Shown here in pieces: positions 46,025 through 55,621 of a DNA stretch of 64,000 bases. Origin of the DNA: Methanosarcina sp. MTP4 (GTDB lineage: Archaea > Halobacteriota > Methanosarcinia > Methanosarcinales > Methanosarcinaceae); contig NZ_CP009505.1 of the NCBI RefSeq assembly GCF_000970045.1, forward strand, positions 930,001 to 994,000, read 5' to 3'. Under the pieces are notes generated by a model that worked only from the letters and a program-made list of their open reading frames with translations, was not told the DNA's origin and searched no databases. Numbering within the stretch: the stretch's first letter is position 1; each line of letters opens with the position of its first letter. The position numbers were made by a program, and so were the translations under genes.

Positions 46025-47926
46025 ATGGATAAGGAGAGAATTTCTTATCACGAATCCGTACAGAAAATGTACGAAAAAATTAAACAGGACAATATGACCA
46101 ACGTCTGGGACCGCTACGAAGCCCAGGGTCTGGGGGGAGACCCGGATAAGCGTTGTATGTTCTGTATGGGCGGAGTCCGCTGTGATTTTTGTTCCAACGG
46201 GCCCTGCCGGGCAGATGCCGCCAAAGACAAAAGAGGGGTCTGCGGGATTACCGCCGACGGCATGGCAATGAGGATGATGCTGCTAAGAAACGTGATGGGG
46301 ACGTCCACCTATCAGTATCACACGGACCAGACCATCCGGACGCTCAGGGAAACCGCAAAAGGTAAAACCCCTTTCTCTATAAAAGAACCGGAGAAACTGA
46401 GGACATTTGCGGGCAGGCTGGGGATCGAAACCCTGGGAAGTGATTCGGAAATTGCCCTTAAGCTCTGCGAATTTGTGGAAAAGGAATTTAACAAACCGGC
46501 ATACGAACCCAGCCTGATAGTAAAGGCTCTTGCTCCTCCGGAAAGGAAGAAGAGATGGGAAGAGCTGGGGATATTCCCGGGCGGGATCTACGGGGAAATG
46601 ATGCTCTCCACAGGCTCCTGTCTTACAAACGTTGACGGGTACTACGTAAGCCTGGCCCTGAAGGCCATGCGTCTGGGCGTTGCAATGGCGTACCAGAGCC
46701 AGATAGTAAACGAGTACTGTCAGGATATCCTCTTCGGGATACCAAAACCCCACACAATGCGGGTCGATCTCGGGGTGCTGGACCCTGAGTATGTAAACGT
46801 ACTCCCGAACGGTCACGAACCCTTCCTTGGTTTTGCTATGGTCCAGCTTGCCCGGAAGCCTGAGTGGCAGGACAGGGCAAAAGCCGCAGGGGCAAAGGGG
46901 TTGAGGGTTATTGCCAGCATAGAAACAGGCCAGGAAATGATCCAGAGGTGGGAGGAAGATGATGTGTTCTATGGCTTTACGGGTAACTGGATTTCCCAGG
47001 AAGCCGTGTTTGCAAGCGGGAGTGTGGACCTTTTTGCTGCGGACATGAACTGTTCCCTGCCCGTTGCCCCCCTCTACGCCGAAAAATACGGGTTCAAACT
47101 CATGCCGGTAAGCGAACTCGTTGCCTTCGAAGGCATCACTGATCGCCTGAACTATAACCCTGTAGAGGCTGGAAGGCAGGCTTCAAAGCTCCTGGAAATG
47201 GCGATCGAAAACTTCAAGGAACGGAAAAAATCCATCGAAGGGGTAAAACAGCTCCCGATGAAAGAGGCCATGGTCGGCTTTTCAACCGAGAGCATCCTGG
47301 ACGCCCTGGGAGGAAGTCTCGACCCCCTCCTTGACGCCATAAAAAGCGGCCAGATCAAAGGAGTTGTGGGCATGGTCTCCTGCACGACTCTGCGGGACTA
47401 CGGGCAGGACACGCACAGTGTTGCCGTGGTAAAAGAGCTGATCAAGCGAAACATTCTGGTCCTCTCCCTGGGCTGTGGGAACGGAGCCATGCAGGTCGCA
47501 GGCCTCTGTTCTCCCGAAGCCCGGGAATTTGCCGGGGACAGCCTGAAAGCGGTCTGCGAAGCCCTGGGCGTCCCGCCCGTGCTCAGTTACGGGACCTGCA
47601 CCGACACCGGAAGGCTTGCCGACCTCCTCGGAGCCATCTCCGCAGTCCTGGGGACTCCTGTCCCGGACCTTCCGGTTGCCGCAGCAGCCCCTGAATATAT
47701 GGAACAGAAAGCCACAATCGATGCCATCTTTGCCCTGGCGCTCGGGCTTTACACCTACGTAAACCCCGTCCCGACTGTCACCGGAGGCCCGGATCTTGTC
47801 AAACTCCTGACCGAAGACTGCCGGGAAGTGACAGGTGGGGTCCTTAGAGTGGAACAAGACGCCGTAAAGGCAGCTGACGGGATAGAACAGCACATCATGG
47901 AAAAGAGACAGAAACTCGGGATCTGA
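46025..47926 (+). CDS. cooS: Anaerobic (nickel-iron) carbon monoxide dehydrogenase, catalytic subunit
   Basis: The start is ATG 46025, with GGGTGAG upstream; the TTG at 45980 adds a non-family leader. The 633 residues are a normal CooS length. Cys for the B and D clusters lie in KRCMFCMGGVRCDFCSNGPCR near residue 38, followed by RGVCGITADGMAMR. C-cluster ligands are in ISCTTLRDYG-type, LSLGCGNGAMQ and SYGTCTDTGR regions. It oxidises CO to CO2, or the reverse, at a Ni-4Fe-5S centre. It is distinct from the large acetyl-CoA synthase complex. No CooF or maturation gene is beside it. Confidence 0.95.
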   Translation: MDKERISYHESVQKMYEKIKQDNMTNVWDRYEAQGLGGDPDKRCMFCMGGVRCDFCSNGPCRADAAKDKRGVCGITADGMAMRMMLLRNVMGTSTYQYHTDQTIRTLRETAKGKTPFSIKEPEKLRTFAGRLGIETLGSDSEIALKLCEFVEKEFNKPAYEPSLIVKALAPPERKKRWEELGIFPGGIYGEMMLSTGSCLTNVDGYYVSLALKAMRLGVAMAYQSQIVNEYCQDILFGIPKPHTMRVDLGVLDPEYVNVLPNGHEPFLGFAMVQLARKPEWQDRAKAAGAKGLRVIASIETGQEMIQRWEEDDVFYGFTGNWISQEAVFASGSVDLFAADMNCSLPVAPLYAEKYGFKLMPVSELVAFEGITDRLNYNPVEAGRQASKLLEMAIENFKERKKSIEGVKQLPMKEAMVGFSTESILDALGGSLDPLLDAIKSGQIKGVVGMVSCTTLRDYGQDTHSVAVVKELIKRNILVLSLGCGNGAMQVAGLCSPEAREFAGDSLKAVCEALGVPPVLSYGTCTDTGRLADLLGAISAVLGTPVPDLPVAAAAPEYMEQKATIDAIFALALGLYTYVNPVPTVTGGPDLVKLLTEDCREVTGGVLRVEQDAVKAADGIEQHIMEKRQKLGI

Positions 47927-47954
47927 AATCCCTGGGATTCTGCATTTTTTCCGA
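47927..47954 (+). terminator. Hairpin and T-tract after cooS
   Basis: AATCC and GGATT (47927-47939) form a short hairpin just past the cooS stop, followed by T runs. The whole gap to 48117 is T-rich on the plus strand. Confidence 0.45.
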
Positions 47955-48117
47955 TTTTATTCAATTTTTGCCCGAATTATACCAATTTTCTATTTTATAT
48001 TATTCGATTTGGGTAATTTTCATTTTTATTCGGTCTGATTCGATCCGATTTTTATATTATCTGATTTGATTTGATTTAACTTTATTTAATTTATTTCCAC
48101 CTAATCTTATTCACTTA

Positions 48118-48810
48118 TCAAAGTTCCAGGGTTTCTCCCGGGTTCATGATGATAACCTTCGTGTCAACCTTTTCTTCAACTGCTTTCTTGAACTCTTCCG
48201 GGTCCTGTTCGATAACGTCGAAGGTGCTGTAGTGCATTGGGATCACAATTTTCGGCTTTATCAGTTCCACGGCTTTCACGGCTTCCTTTATGCCCATGGT
48301 AAACTTGTCCCCGATGGGCAGGAAAGCTATCTCGGGCTCATAGAGTTCCCTGATAAGCCGCATGTCCCCGAAGACTCCGGTATCTCCTGCGTGGTAGATC
48401 GTGTGCCCGCCAATCCCCATCACAAAACCGGCAGGACAGCCCCCGTCGAAACTGAAGCCTGAGGCGTCGATAGAAGAAGAATGAAGGGCTTCGGTCATGG
48501 TGAAGGTGACGCCGTCAACATCAAAGGTCCCGCCCTTGTTCATGCCTTCCGCAAAGACCCCCTTCGACTTGATGTAATTTGCAACCTCGTGGATAGAAAT
48601 GATCCGGCAGCCTACCCTCGACCCGATTTCGATGGTATCCCCCAGGTGGTCGGCATGCCCGTGGGTAACGGCAATTATATCTGGGTCCAGGTCCTCCGGG
48701 CCGCAGGGAGCTTTCGGGTTTCCGGAGATGAAGGGGTCGATCAGTACTTTCTTTTCAGCCTCAAACAAAAAAGCGGAATGTCCAAGCCAGGTAATTTTTA
48801 CTTTTTCCAT
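48118..48810 (-). CDS. Metallo-beta-lactamase-fold hydrolase (UPF0173 type)
   Basis: I start at ATG 48810, since AGGTGA lies at the right distance; the GTG at 48819 is part of that ribosome site. The 230 residues have [12 protein letters not shown], the zinc motif [10 protein letters not shown] near residue 50, [11 protein letters not shown] near 150, and [13 protein letters not shown] near 193. Family members are metal-dependent hydrolases of unproven substrate. Confidence 0.9.
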   Translation of the reverse strand: MEKVKITWLGHSAFLFEAEKKVLIDPFISGNPKAPCGPEDLDPDIIAVTHGHADHLGDTIEIGSRVGCRIISIHEVANYIKSKGVFAEGMNKGGTFDVDGVTFTMTEALHSSSIDASGFSFDGGCPAGFVMGIGGHTIYHAGDTGVFGDMRLIRELYEPEIAFLPIGDKFTMGIKEAVKAVELIKPKIVIPMHYSTFDVIEQDPEEFKKAVEEKVDTKVIIMNPGETLEL

Positions 48811-48883
48811 ACAGGTCACCTTTTTAATAAGCGTTATTTAATCAGAATATTAAATCAGAATTTATCGGTGCCGGTCCTCGTTA

Positions 48884-49046
48884 TTATATTTAAAGACCCA
48901 AATTCCTTCACCAATCTCAAGTGAAAGTTTAACCACAGAAAGCACTGAAAACACGGAATAAAGGAAATAGGGGCACAATCCTTCAGTGTTTTCCGTGTCT
49001 TCCGTGGTTATAACGTAAGTATAAATATTTACGGTCAGGACTATAA
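48884..49046 (+). repeat. 163-bp hairpin element, copy 1 (upstream of the DUF2117 gene)
   Basis: The sequence matches the reverse complement of 61089-61251 without gaps; by hand count 145 of 163 positions agree. It contains two long, imperfectly complementary arms (48931-48957 and about 48981-49009) around a loop. The 3' part includes TATAAATATTTAC, which could be a TATA box for the gene at 49122. Confidence 0.85.
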
Positions 49047-49121
49047 ATCGGCATTCATCAGAAAAACTTCCTCATAATTCCAAGACAATCTACAATATCT
49101 ACGCGGAAGGGACATATTAAT

Positions 49122-50345
49122 ATGTTTCTTTTCGAAATTAAACGAACGAAAATGAAGATCGGCATAGTTATCCACGGCCCCGAAGTAATCGACTCGGGGC
49201 AGGCTGAAAAAGTCCTCGAAAAGCTCTCCCGCCTGGGAGAAGTAGAGGCAAAACTCGGCGGCACCATGGGAAAGACCGCAGTCCTTGACGCCGGGCTTGA
49301 AGGGCGAATTGACATCAGGGACCACCAAAAACCAAGTGCCTGCATAGAATCCTTTTTTGAAAACTCCTACCTTGTATGCCTTATAAACCGGGGAAAAACC
49401 CTTGAAACGGGAAAGACCTTCGGGAAAATTGTGTGCTCCCACCTCCGGGAACCAGAGAAAAAGCCCCTTTTCCAGATCGAATATTCGGAAACATCGGTAA
49501 CCGGTTTCCAGGGAAACGTCTGCGGGATGCTGGTTCCTCTGAATTCAAAAGGCAGGGAATGCCTCGAAAAAGTTTCGGAAAAATTGTGTATCCCAGCTGA
49601 GACCAAACCTCTGTCCTATCCTCAAACAGGTTCCATCTTCACCGAAAAATGCCCGAAAACCGGCAAAACACGGATTTTCCGGAAGCTTTCCGGGGTCTTC
49701 CCCGGAGAAAACATTCTTATAAACGGGATCGTGATCGGAAGGGCTAATTCGCCGGAAGTGAAGATTGTCTCGGAAAACGGTTTCATTACAACCATAGAAG
49801 GCGGAATAATAAAGGAACACGGTCTTGAAAAACTCCACTGCTACGAAAAAAAAGAGCCAGTTGACCTTGAAAACGCCTGGATAAAGAGCGGGAGCGTCAG
49901 AAGGAGTGCCCCTTCTCACCAAAAACTTTCAAAACCGATGCCAAAAACCGTAGACCTGAAGCCGACACCCCTGAACGGAGCCGGAAAAGTCGTGCTGATC
50001 GACCACGCCGCCGAACACTCATTCGAACTGGCAGACGGAGCGCAGCTTGCAGTAACCGTGGGCGACGACACCACAGCCATTGCCGGGGACATCCTTTACA
50101 GGCTTGGAATCCCGATACTGGGGATAACGGACGGGGACTGCGACGACCTTGCCGACAGGACCGAGATCTTTCCTGGTTCGCTCATTCTCAGGCTGGCTGC
50201 CGGAAATGACGATATAGTGGGAAAAAAGCTGAGGCAGGAACTATTTGATGGGCAAATTTCAGCTGTTTTCGAGGACATACCTGCCCTTAAAGAAGAAGTT
50301 TTGAGGCTGGCAGAACCAGAGACTGAAGCTATTTTTGAATACTAA
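49122..50345 (+). CDS. DUF2117-type protein
   Basis: The 407 residues belong to an archaeal family of unknown function. The typical start [16 protein letters not shown] is at residue 11, so the real start may be ATG 49152 rather than ATG 49122, which has AAGGG upstream. The C-terminal half has a nucleotide-binding look: [38 protein letters not shown] and [13 protein letters not shown]. No membrane segment is present. The role is unknown. The 163-bp hairpin element lies directly upstream. Confidence 0.75.
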   Translation: MFLFEIKRTKMKIGIVIHGPEVIDSGQAEKVLEKLSRLGEVEAKLGGTMGKTAVLDAGLEGRIDIRDHQKPSACIESFFENSYLVCLINRGKTLETGKTFGKIVCSHLREPEKKPLFQIEYSETSVTGFQGNVCGMLVPLNSKGRECLEKVSEKLCIPAETKPLSYPQTGSIFTEKCPKTGKTRIFRKLSGVFPGENILINGIVIGRANSPEVKIVSENGFITTIEGGIIKEHGLEKLHCYEKKEPVDLENAWIKSGSVRRSAPSHQKLSKPMPKTVDLKPTPLNGAGKVVLIDHAAEHSFELADGAQLAVTVGDDTTAIAGDILYRLGIPILGITDGDCDDLADRTEIFPGSLILRLAAGNDDIVGKKLRQELFDGQISAVFEDIPALKEEVLRLAEPETEAIFEY

Positions 50346-50514
50346 CATAGCAAACTCCCTTGAAATGGAATTCACAGTCCCTGAGTTTCATTCAATTTTG
50401 TCTTTTGCAGCAATTTTATAGACGTGTCCAAAAAGAGTGTGGAAACAAATTCCCGCTAAGTTAATAACAAAAGGAGTAACTCTTTTAAAAAGGAATAGAA
50501 AAGCGGAGAAGTGG

Positions 50515-51555
50515 ATGTTTCAGCCTAATTTCAAGTATACAAACAAAATCGTTCGCCTGCTTGCAAGGGTCCAGGCTGCCAGGGAAGTCATCATAAACAG
50601 CCCTCTAATTCCGGCGTGGGAAAAACAGCTCCAGCGAGATGCCCTGATAAAACAGACCCACCACACGACAAGCATAGAGGGAAACCCTCTGACTCTTGAG
50701 GAAGTGGGCCTAATTATCGAGGGAAAAGAGATTCTTGCCCACGAAAAGGACAAAAAGGAAGTCAGGAATTACGTGGACGTACTGAACTATATCGATTCCC
50801 TGCCTGAAAATGGACCGATAACCGAGGAGATTCTCCTGGAAATCCACAGGCTTACGGCAAAAAATATCCTTCCTGATGATTCTGCCGGCAACTATCGGAA
50901 AGTGCAGGTCATAGTTGGAGACCCGAAAACCGGGAAAGTCACCTACACTCCTCCGGGGCCTGCCAAAGTCCCTTCCCTGACAAAATACCTCATCGAGTGG
51001 CTTAACACCGAAGATGCCCTTGACCTCATGCCCGCCGTGCAGGCGGGAATCGCTCATCATGAACTTGCCAGGATCCACCCCTTCGTCGACGGAAATGGAA
51101 GAACTGCAAGAGCCCTTGCCACCCTGGTCCTGACAAAGAGAGGCTTTGATACCAAGCGATTTTTCGCCCTTGAGGAACACTACAACAAAGAACGCCCTTC
51201 TTATTACTCCGCTCTTTCAAGTGCGGACGTCGGAGACAGGGATCTGACCGAATGGCTCGAATATTTCCTTTTCGGCATTGCCGTAGAAATTTCAAGGGTA
51301 GAAAACACGGTTCTGAAACTGAGCAGCGACCGTTCGATGAAAGAGAAATTCGGACAGATAGGGTTGAGCAGCAGGCAGATAAAGGCGATTGAATATTTAA
51401 AAGAAAAGGGTCAGATAACGAATAAAGAATACCAGGAAATTTGCGAGGTTAGTGCTTCCACGGCAAAACGTGATCTTCAGGACCTGGTAGATAAAAAAGT
51501 ACTCAAACAGATAGGGGAAAAAGGACAAAGTATCCACTACGTGCTTAATTTTTGA
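50515..51555 (+). CDS. Fic-domain protein with winged-helix C-terminus
   Basis: I start at ATG 50515 (MFQPNFKYTNKIV), with CGGAG 6 bp upstream; the GTG at 50437 adds unrelated residues. The 346 residues have a Fic_N helix region, the self-inhibition motif TTSIEGN near residue 53, and the Fic active site HPFVDGNGRTARALATL near 190. A C-terminal winged helix (ITNKEYQEICEVSASTAKRD) follows. Fic enzymes AMPylate or otherwise modify proteins; the inhibitory helix on the N-terminal side is the class II arrangement. The winged helix suggests DNA binding. No antitoxin partner is adjacent. Arrays of 11-bp repeats follow. Confidence 0.92.
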   Translation: MFQPNFKYTNKIVRLLARVQAAREVIINSPLIPAWEKQLQRDALIKQTHHTTSIEGNPLTLEEVGLIIEGKEILAHEKDKKEVRNYVDVLNYIDSLPENGPITEEILLEIHRLTAKNILPDDSAGNYRKVQVIVGDPKTGKVTYTPPGPAKVPSLTKYLIEWLNTEDALDLMPAVQAGIAHHELARIHPFVDGNGRTARALATLVLTKRGFDTKRFFALEEHYNKERPSYYSALSSADVGDRDLTEWLEYFLFGIAVEISRVENTVLKLSSDRSMKEKFGQIGLSSRQIKAIEYLKEKGQITNKEYQEICEVSASTAKRDLQDLVDKKVLKQIGEKGQSIHYVLNF

Positions 51556-51582
51556 ACTTGAGATCTATTCAATCCTTTTTAT

Positions 51583-51626
51583 GGCCCGTTCGTGACCCAT
51601 TCATGACCCGTTCGTGACCCATTCGC
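51583..51626. repeat. 11-bp repeats, first block (four variant copies)
   Basis: Variants of GACCCATTCAT (GGCCCGTTCGT, GACCCATTCAT, GACCCGTTCGT, GACCCATTCGC) run head to tail from 28 bp after the fic stop. They are the diverged edge of the family that forms the large array at 51835. Confidence 0.9.
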
Positions 51627-51659
51627 AGCTTGTTTTAATGTGGAAACTTGGAATTATAA

Positions 51660-51769
51660 GCTATTCAAAAGCTATTCAAAAGCTATTCAAAAGCTATTCA
51701 AAAGCTATTCAAAAGCTATTCAAAAGCTATTCAAAAGCTATTCAAAAGCTATTCAAAAGCTATTCAAAA
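51660..51769. repeat. 11-bp tandem repeat, ten perfect copies (GCTATTCAAAA)
   Basis: GCTATTCAAAA is repeated ten times exactly, then once in degraded form (to 51780). The unit length is the same as in the flanking arrays, but the sequence differs except for the shared ATTCA core. The open frame running through it is an artefact of the repeat. Confidence 0.97.
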
Positions 51770-51834
51770 GCCATTCACATTGAGGCTTACATAGATACAA
51801 ATTACGTAAGGTATTAATAATAGAATTTTTATCA

Positions 51835-52032
51835 GACCCATTCATGACCCATTCATGACCCATTCATGACCCATTCATGACCCATTCATGACCCATTCAT
51901 GACCCATTCATGACCCATTCATGACCCATTCATGACCCATTCATGACCCATTCATGACCCATTCATGACCCATTCATGACCCATTCATGACCCATTCATG
52001 ACCCATTCATGACCCATTCATGACCCATTCGT
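51835..52032. repeat. 11-bp tandem repeat, eighteen copies (GACCCATTCAT)
   Basis: Seventeen perfect copies of GACCCATTCAT cover 51835-52021, and one variant ends at 52032. Perfect identity of so many units shows recent expansion. The region between this and the TadA-like gene holds no recognised coding gene. Confidence 0.97.
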
Positions 52033-52228
52033 GGCCTATCAGTGTTCTTCTTTTGCAGCAATTTCCTGATAGCTGCACTTTGTGTGGAGGCAAGACAACA
52101 TGAAATGCCATCCTGGCCGCCCGGGTTTCGAAATATCGATATTAATGGAACTGCCCACCTTTTTGCTTATTTTCAGAAAACGCGGCCCTCATGATTTCCT
52201 AGGGCCCGACAGCAGCCCCGTTCACGAA

Positions 52229-52374
52229 GTGAACGGCTTTTCCCAGCAGAGTTGCGGCTCTGCAGCCCGAGTTCCGCTTCGGGATCACAGAAAATCGAAG
52301 ATTTTCTGGGAGTTGTACTGTAAGTGCAACAGCACGGAGTCCTTTTCGCTCCGCTCAAGAGGACCATTTCCAGG
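52229..52374 (+). repeat. Hairpin-rich dispersed repeat, copy 1
   Basis: The core (about 52266-52374) is related to the reverse complement of 59852-59969 and, more weakly, to 59427-59520. It is made of small palindromes: CAGAAAATC/GATTTTCTG (52288-52308) and GTTGTACT/AGTGCAAC (52312-52330). A flanking hairpin GTTCAC/GTGAAC lies near 52229. Frames across it are not credible genes. It looks like a decayed MITE or REP-type element. Confidence 0.7.
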
Positions 52375-52797
52375 CGGATTTTCACAATTTCGTTATTATA
52401 TTTCTGTTTTTTACCTTGAACAATGCCACAAGTCCTATCTGATGTATAAGCAAATTTTGCATACACTGTCTGTGGAATTTGGGGGGGCAGCAACAATTTT
52501 CCGCCAAAGCGCCTCAAAGAAACAAAAACTGTTCTGGATTCTCAAGCCTACGCTTACTACCCAGGCTCGCCGAGAACGAGATCAGTCAGCAATCCGCTGA
52601 CCAATTGCCCTAGTCCCATATTAATCCCGGATAACATAAAAAATAACTCATAAATAATAACACATAAATAATTAATCGCCCTGTGCCCCCATAATTAGAA
52701 AGAATTTAATACATTTGAAGAGTATCTTTGTAAGAATTTTGATCGTAATAATTTTGGGGAAATGGGGGATTGAATTCTGGACCTGATAGCGAAAATC
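52375..52797. other. Intergenic region before the TadA-like gene
   Basis: AT-rich, with no credible gene. GGGGGATTGA at about 52764 resembles a ribosome site but is 25 bp before the ATG at 52798, with an in-frame stop (52771-52773) between. Confidence 0.35.
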
Positions 52798-55569
52798 ATG
52801 GACACGGTTAGTTGTCTCAATCCGGGGCAGTTGCGCGGGCAGGGCAAAGAGGGGGAGGAACTCTGTCCCTACAAGAACAGGCACACTAAAAACCGGAAAA
52901 CGATTGTTATCAACTGCAAAGAGTGTGAATCTGAGTCTTCCCTTAATGATCCGGACTGCCGCAGGAAAATCTTCGGGATCCTGAGAAAGGAAGTGCATGC
53001 CGACTGCCTGGTGCTTTCCAGGCTCTATGAACGGGACTACGAAGGAAAAGCCCTGGAGTCTCTCTATACCCTTGCAGGTTTTCGGGAGAGCGTTATCGGA
53101 TACGGGGGTATGAAAATGGTTACGGGACCATGCACCCGGCCTGAGAAAAGTGAATGCCTGGGGGAAAGGAAAGACTTTATGGAAATCCTGGTCGAAAATG
53201 CGGAATATGACCCCATGAAAGCCCGCCTGGCCCTGAGCATGTTCATTCAGGCAAAGGGGCTGAAGAAAGTTCCCCAGGATTCTCTCGAATGCGCGGGTTG
53301 TTCGGAACAGTTCTACCAGCTGCTTTGTGAAATGCTGGAGAAATCCCCGTTTCTCCCGAATATGCCTGTGAAAATTCCTGCCCTGCAGAACCACGATTTT
53401 TCGGTTCCTGCCGGGGAAACCGGGTGTAGCGCCGAAAACCTGCTTGCGGATACCTCAGGGGAACTGGCACCTGGAGATATGCAGCATAATCCTACACAGG
53501 CCCCGGCAAAAACCCTGAAATCCTTATTCCAGCAGGGAGAAAACGGGATAAAGAGAAGACAGGGAAGAGGAGGACGAGAGGGAAGGGTGGAAAGAGTAGG
53601 TGAATCCTTAGCCACAAATGGAGGCACAAACCCTGACGGAAGCACTACTGACGTTTTCTTTGACTATGAAAGCCGGATCAAGCCCCATGTAAGGCCTCCG
53701 TTTTCCAGCTCCCGGATCTACACCGAAGCTCCCCGGAACACTGAATTTCTTGAGTGCTACGACATAAGCAGCAGGGACGAAAGAGACGAAAGGGTGCTTG
53801 AGATTTCCATCTACCGCTATACGGACAGGCCCGAGAAACTTTACATGATCAGGCCCCCCGAGTATAACCTGCGCCCTGAGGAACTCCGGCTGCTTGAAAA
53901 GGTCAGGAAAAGAATGATCCGGCACAGGCCCGGGGACCTTGCTTTTACAGACCCTGCGGGGGCAAGGAAATATTTCAGGAGCATGGCAAGGGAGTTCCTG
54001 CTCGAGGAACTGCTCGACGGGGAAAAGTCCGTCTCTCCTGAAGAGCTGGAAAGTTATTCCGACCTGCTTGCCCGCTACACAAACGGGCTCGGGATCGTAG
54101 AAGACCTCCTGTCGGATCCCCGGGTCACGGACGTATACATCAACGCCCCTGCGGACCTGAACGCCGTGCACGTTGTCCTGGAGGGGGAGGAGTGTGTTAG
54201 CAACGTCTTTCTTTCCCAGGACGACCTGGATGCCCTGGTCTCAAGGTTCAGGACAATCAGCGGGAGGCCGTTTGGGGAAGCGGTTCCAGTGCTGGAACTG
54301 AACCTGGAGGACTTCGGGGTGAGGGTCTCGGTCATAGGGGATCCCCTTAGTGCAAACGGGCTTGCTTATGCCTTTCGCAAACATGCCCGGGCTCCCTGGA
54401 CTCTCCCGAAACTTATCAACACGGGTTCGATCTCCGCCTTTTCGGCCGGCTTTTTAAGTTTCCTTATGGACGGGCAGGCTTCCGTGCTGATTGCAGGGGA
54501 GGTTGGAGCAGGAAAGACCTCGCTCCTCTCGGCCATGCTCCTTGAAATCCCCCAGAAGTACCGGATCCTGACCATAGAGGATACCCACGAGCTCCCGATT
54601 GAAAAACTCCAGGGCCTGGGCTGGAAGGTGCAGGGGATGAGTTCGCACTCTTCCGTACTGAAATCAGGAGCTGAAATAAGCCCCGAAACTGCGCTTCGGG
54701 CAGCCCTGAGGCTTGGGAGTTCGTCTCTGGTTATCGGGGAAGTCAGGGGACCTGAAGTGAAGGTGCTCTACGAAGCCATGCAGGTGGGACAGGCGGGGAA
54801 CTCTGTGATAGGGACAATCCACGGCTCTTCCGCGGAAAATGTATACGAAAGAATAGTCCACACCCTGGGGGTCCCTCCGGCTTCTTTCAAAGCAACGGAC
54901 GCCGTAATTATCTGCTCTACAATAAGGCCCGGGGGGAGCATGCAAAAGCTAAAGCGGGTAAGCCAAATTGCCGAAATCACAGGTTCCACCATCGAAAACC
55001 CGGAACCCGGAGAACTTTTCACGGACATCATGACTTACGATGCGGCCCGGGACAGCCTGTTCCCCGGGGAAGTGCTCGAACAGGGACAGTCCGAATTAAT
55101 TGGAAAAATTGCCCTGAAGTGGGGGATTTCCATAGACCAGGCCCTGAAAAACATCGAAATCAGGACCCGGATAAAAGAAAAGATCGCAGAAGAAGGCAAA
55201 AGAAGGCCTGACCTGCTGGAAGCCGAAGCCGTGAGCGAAGCAAACAATATTTTCTGGCTGCTCATGGACTCCATGAAAAGCAGGGACAAAACCGGGTTTA
55301 AACCGGGATTTGAGTCGGAAACCGGAAAGGGGTCAGGGACTGAAGCAGGAATTGAAACCGGGGTCAAAGCAGGAATCGAAACTGGGACCAAATCAGAAAT
55401 TGGATCCAAAATAAATTTTACACCCGGCTTTGAAACAGACTTTGAAACAGACTTTGAAACAAACTTTGAAACAAATTTTGAAACAGACTTCGAAGCCGAT
55501 TTCGAAGAACTTTACAGCCGCTGGGAAAAATGGTTCGAAAACTTTGCCAGAGCCTATCCGGGGGCCTGA
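52798..55569 (+). CDS. TadA/GspE-type secretion ATPase with long extensions
   Basis: This 923-residue protein (start uncertain; ATG 52798 lacks a close ribosome site) has its core at about residues 330-760. Walker A is LIAGEVGAGKTSLLSAML near 567, Asp box TIEDTHELP, Walker B SSLVIGEVRGPE and His box GTIHGSSAENVYERI. It drives assembly or secretion through a type IV pilus-like machine. Residues 1-200 are unusual: several Cys (INCKECES, CAGCSEQF) suggest a metal-binding domain, followed by a Gly/Arg-rich disordered part. The C-terminus has TGxKAGIETG-like repeats, then five or six TDFE/TNFE units. The TadC-like membrane gene follows. Confidence 0.88.
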   Translation: MDTVSCLNPGQLRGQGKEGEELCPYKNRHTKNRKTIVINCKECESESSLNDPDCRRKIFGILRKEVHADCLVLSRLYERDYEGKALESLYTLAGFRESVIGYGGMKMVTGPCTRPEKSECLGERKDFMEILVENAEYDPMKARLALSMFIQAKGLKKVPQDSLECAGCSEQFYQLLCEMLEKSPFLPNMPVKIPALQNHDFSVPAGETGCSAENLLADTSGELAPGDMQHNPTQAPAKTLKSLFQQGENGIKRRQGRGGREGRVERVGESLATNGGTNPDGSTTDVFFDYESRIKPHVRPPFSSSRIYTEAPRNTEFLECYDISSRDERDERVLEISIYRYTDRPEKLYMIRPPEYNLRPEELRLLEKVRKRMIRHRPGDLAFTDPAGARKYFRSMAREFLLEELLDGEKSVSPEELESYSDLLARYTNGLGIVEDLLSDPRVTDVYINAPADLNAVHVVLEGEECVSNVFLSQDDLDALVSRFRTISGRPFGEAVPVLELNLEDFGVRVSVIGDPLSANGLAYAFRKHARAPWTLPKLINTGSISAFSAGFLSFLMDGQASVLIAGEVGAGKTSLLSAMLLEIPQKYRILTIEDTHELPIEKLQGLGWKVQGMSSHSSVLKSGAEISPETALRAALRLGSSSLVIGEVRGPEVKVLYEAMQVGQAGNSVIGTIHGSSAENVYERIVHTLGVPPASFKATDAVIICSTIRPGGSMQKLKRVSQIAEITGSTIENPEPGELFTDIMTYDAARDSLFPGEVLEQGQSELIGKIALKWGISIDQALKNIEIRTRIKEKIAEEGKRRPDLLEAEAVSEANNIFWLLMDSMKSRDKTGFKPGFESETGKGSGTEAGIETGVKAGIETGTKSEIGSKINFTPGFETDFETDFETNFETNFETDFEADFEELYSRWEKWFENFARAYPGA

Positions 55570-55621
55570 ATTCTCAGAGGGATCAGGGGGATAAAGTTGA
55601 GGGACAAGGGGGACCAGGGAA

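Noticed and set aside
51583-52032. 11-bp arrays as CRISPR or as coding repeats
   Set aside because: Units run head to tail with no spacers. The open frame across block 2 exists only because three units make eleven codons, and it has no ribosome site.
52082-52600. 172-residue open frame on the plus strand
   Set aside because: It runs across the hairpin-rich dispersed repeat. Opposite-strand frames in the related copies give similar peptides only because the DNA is repeated.
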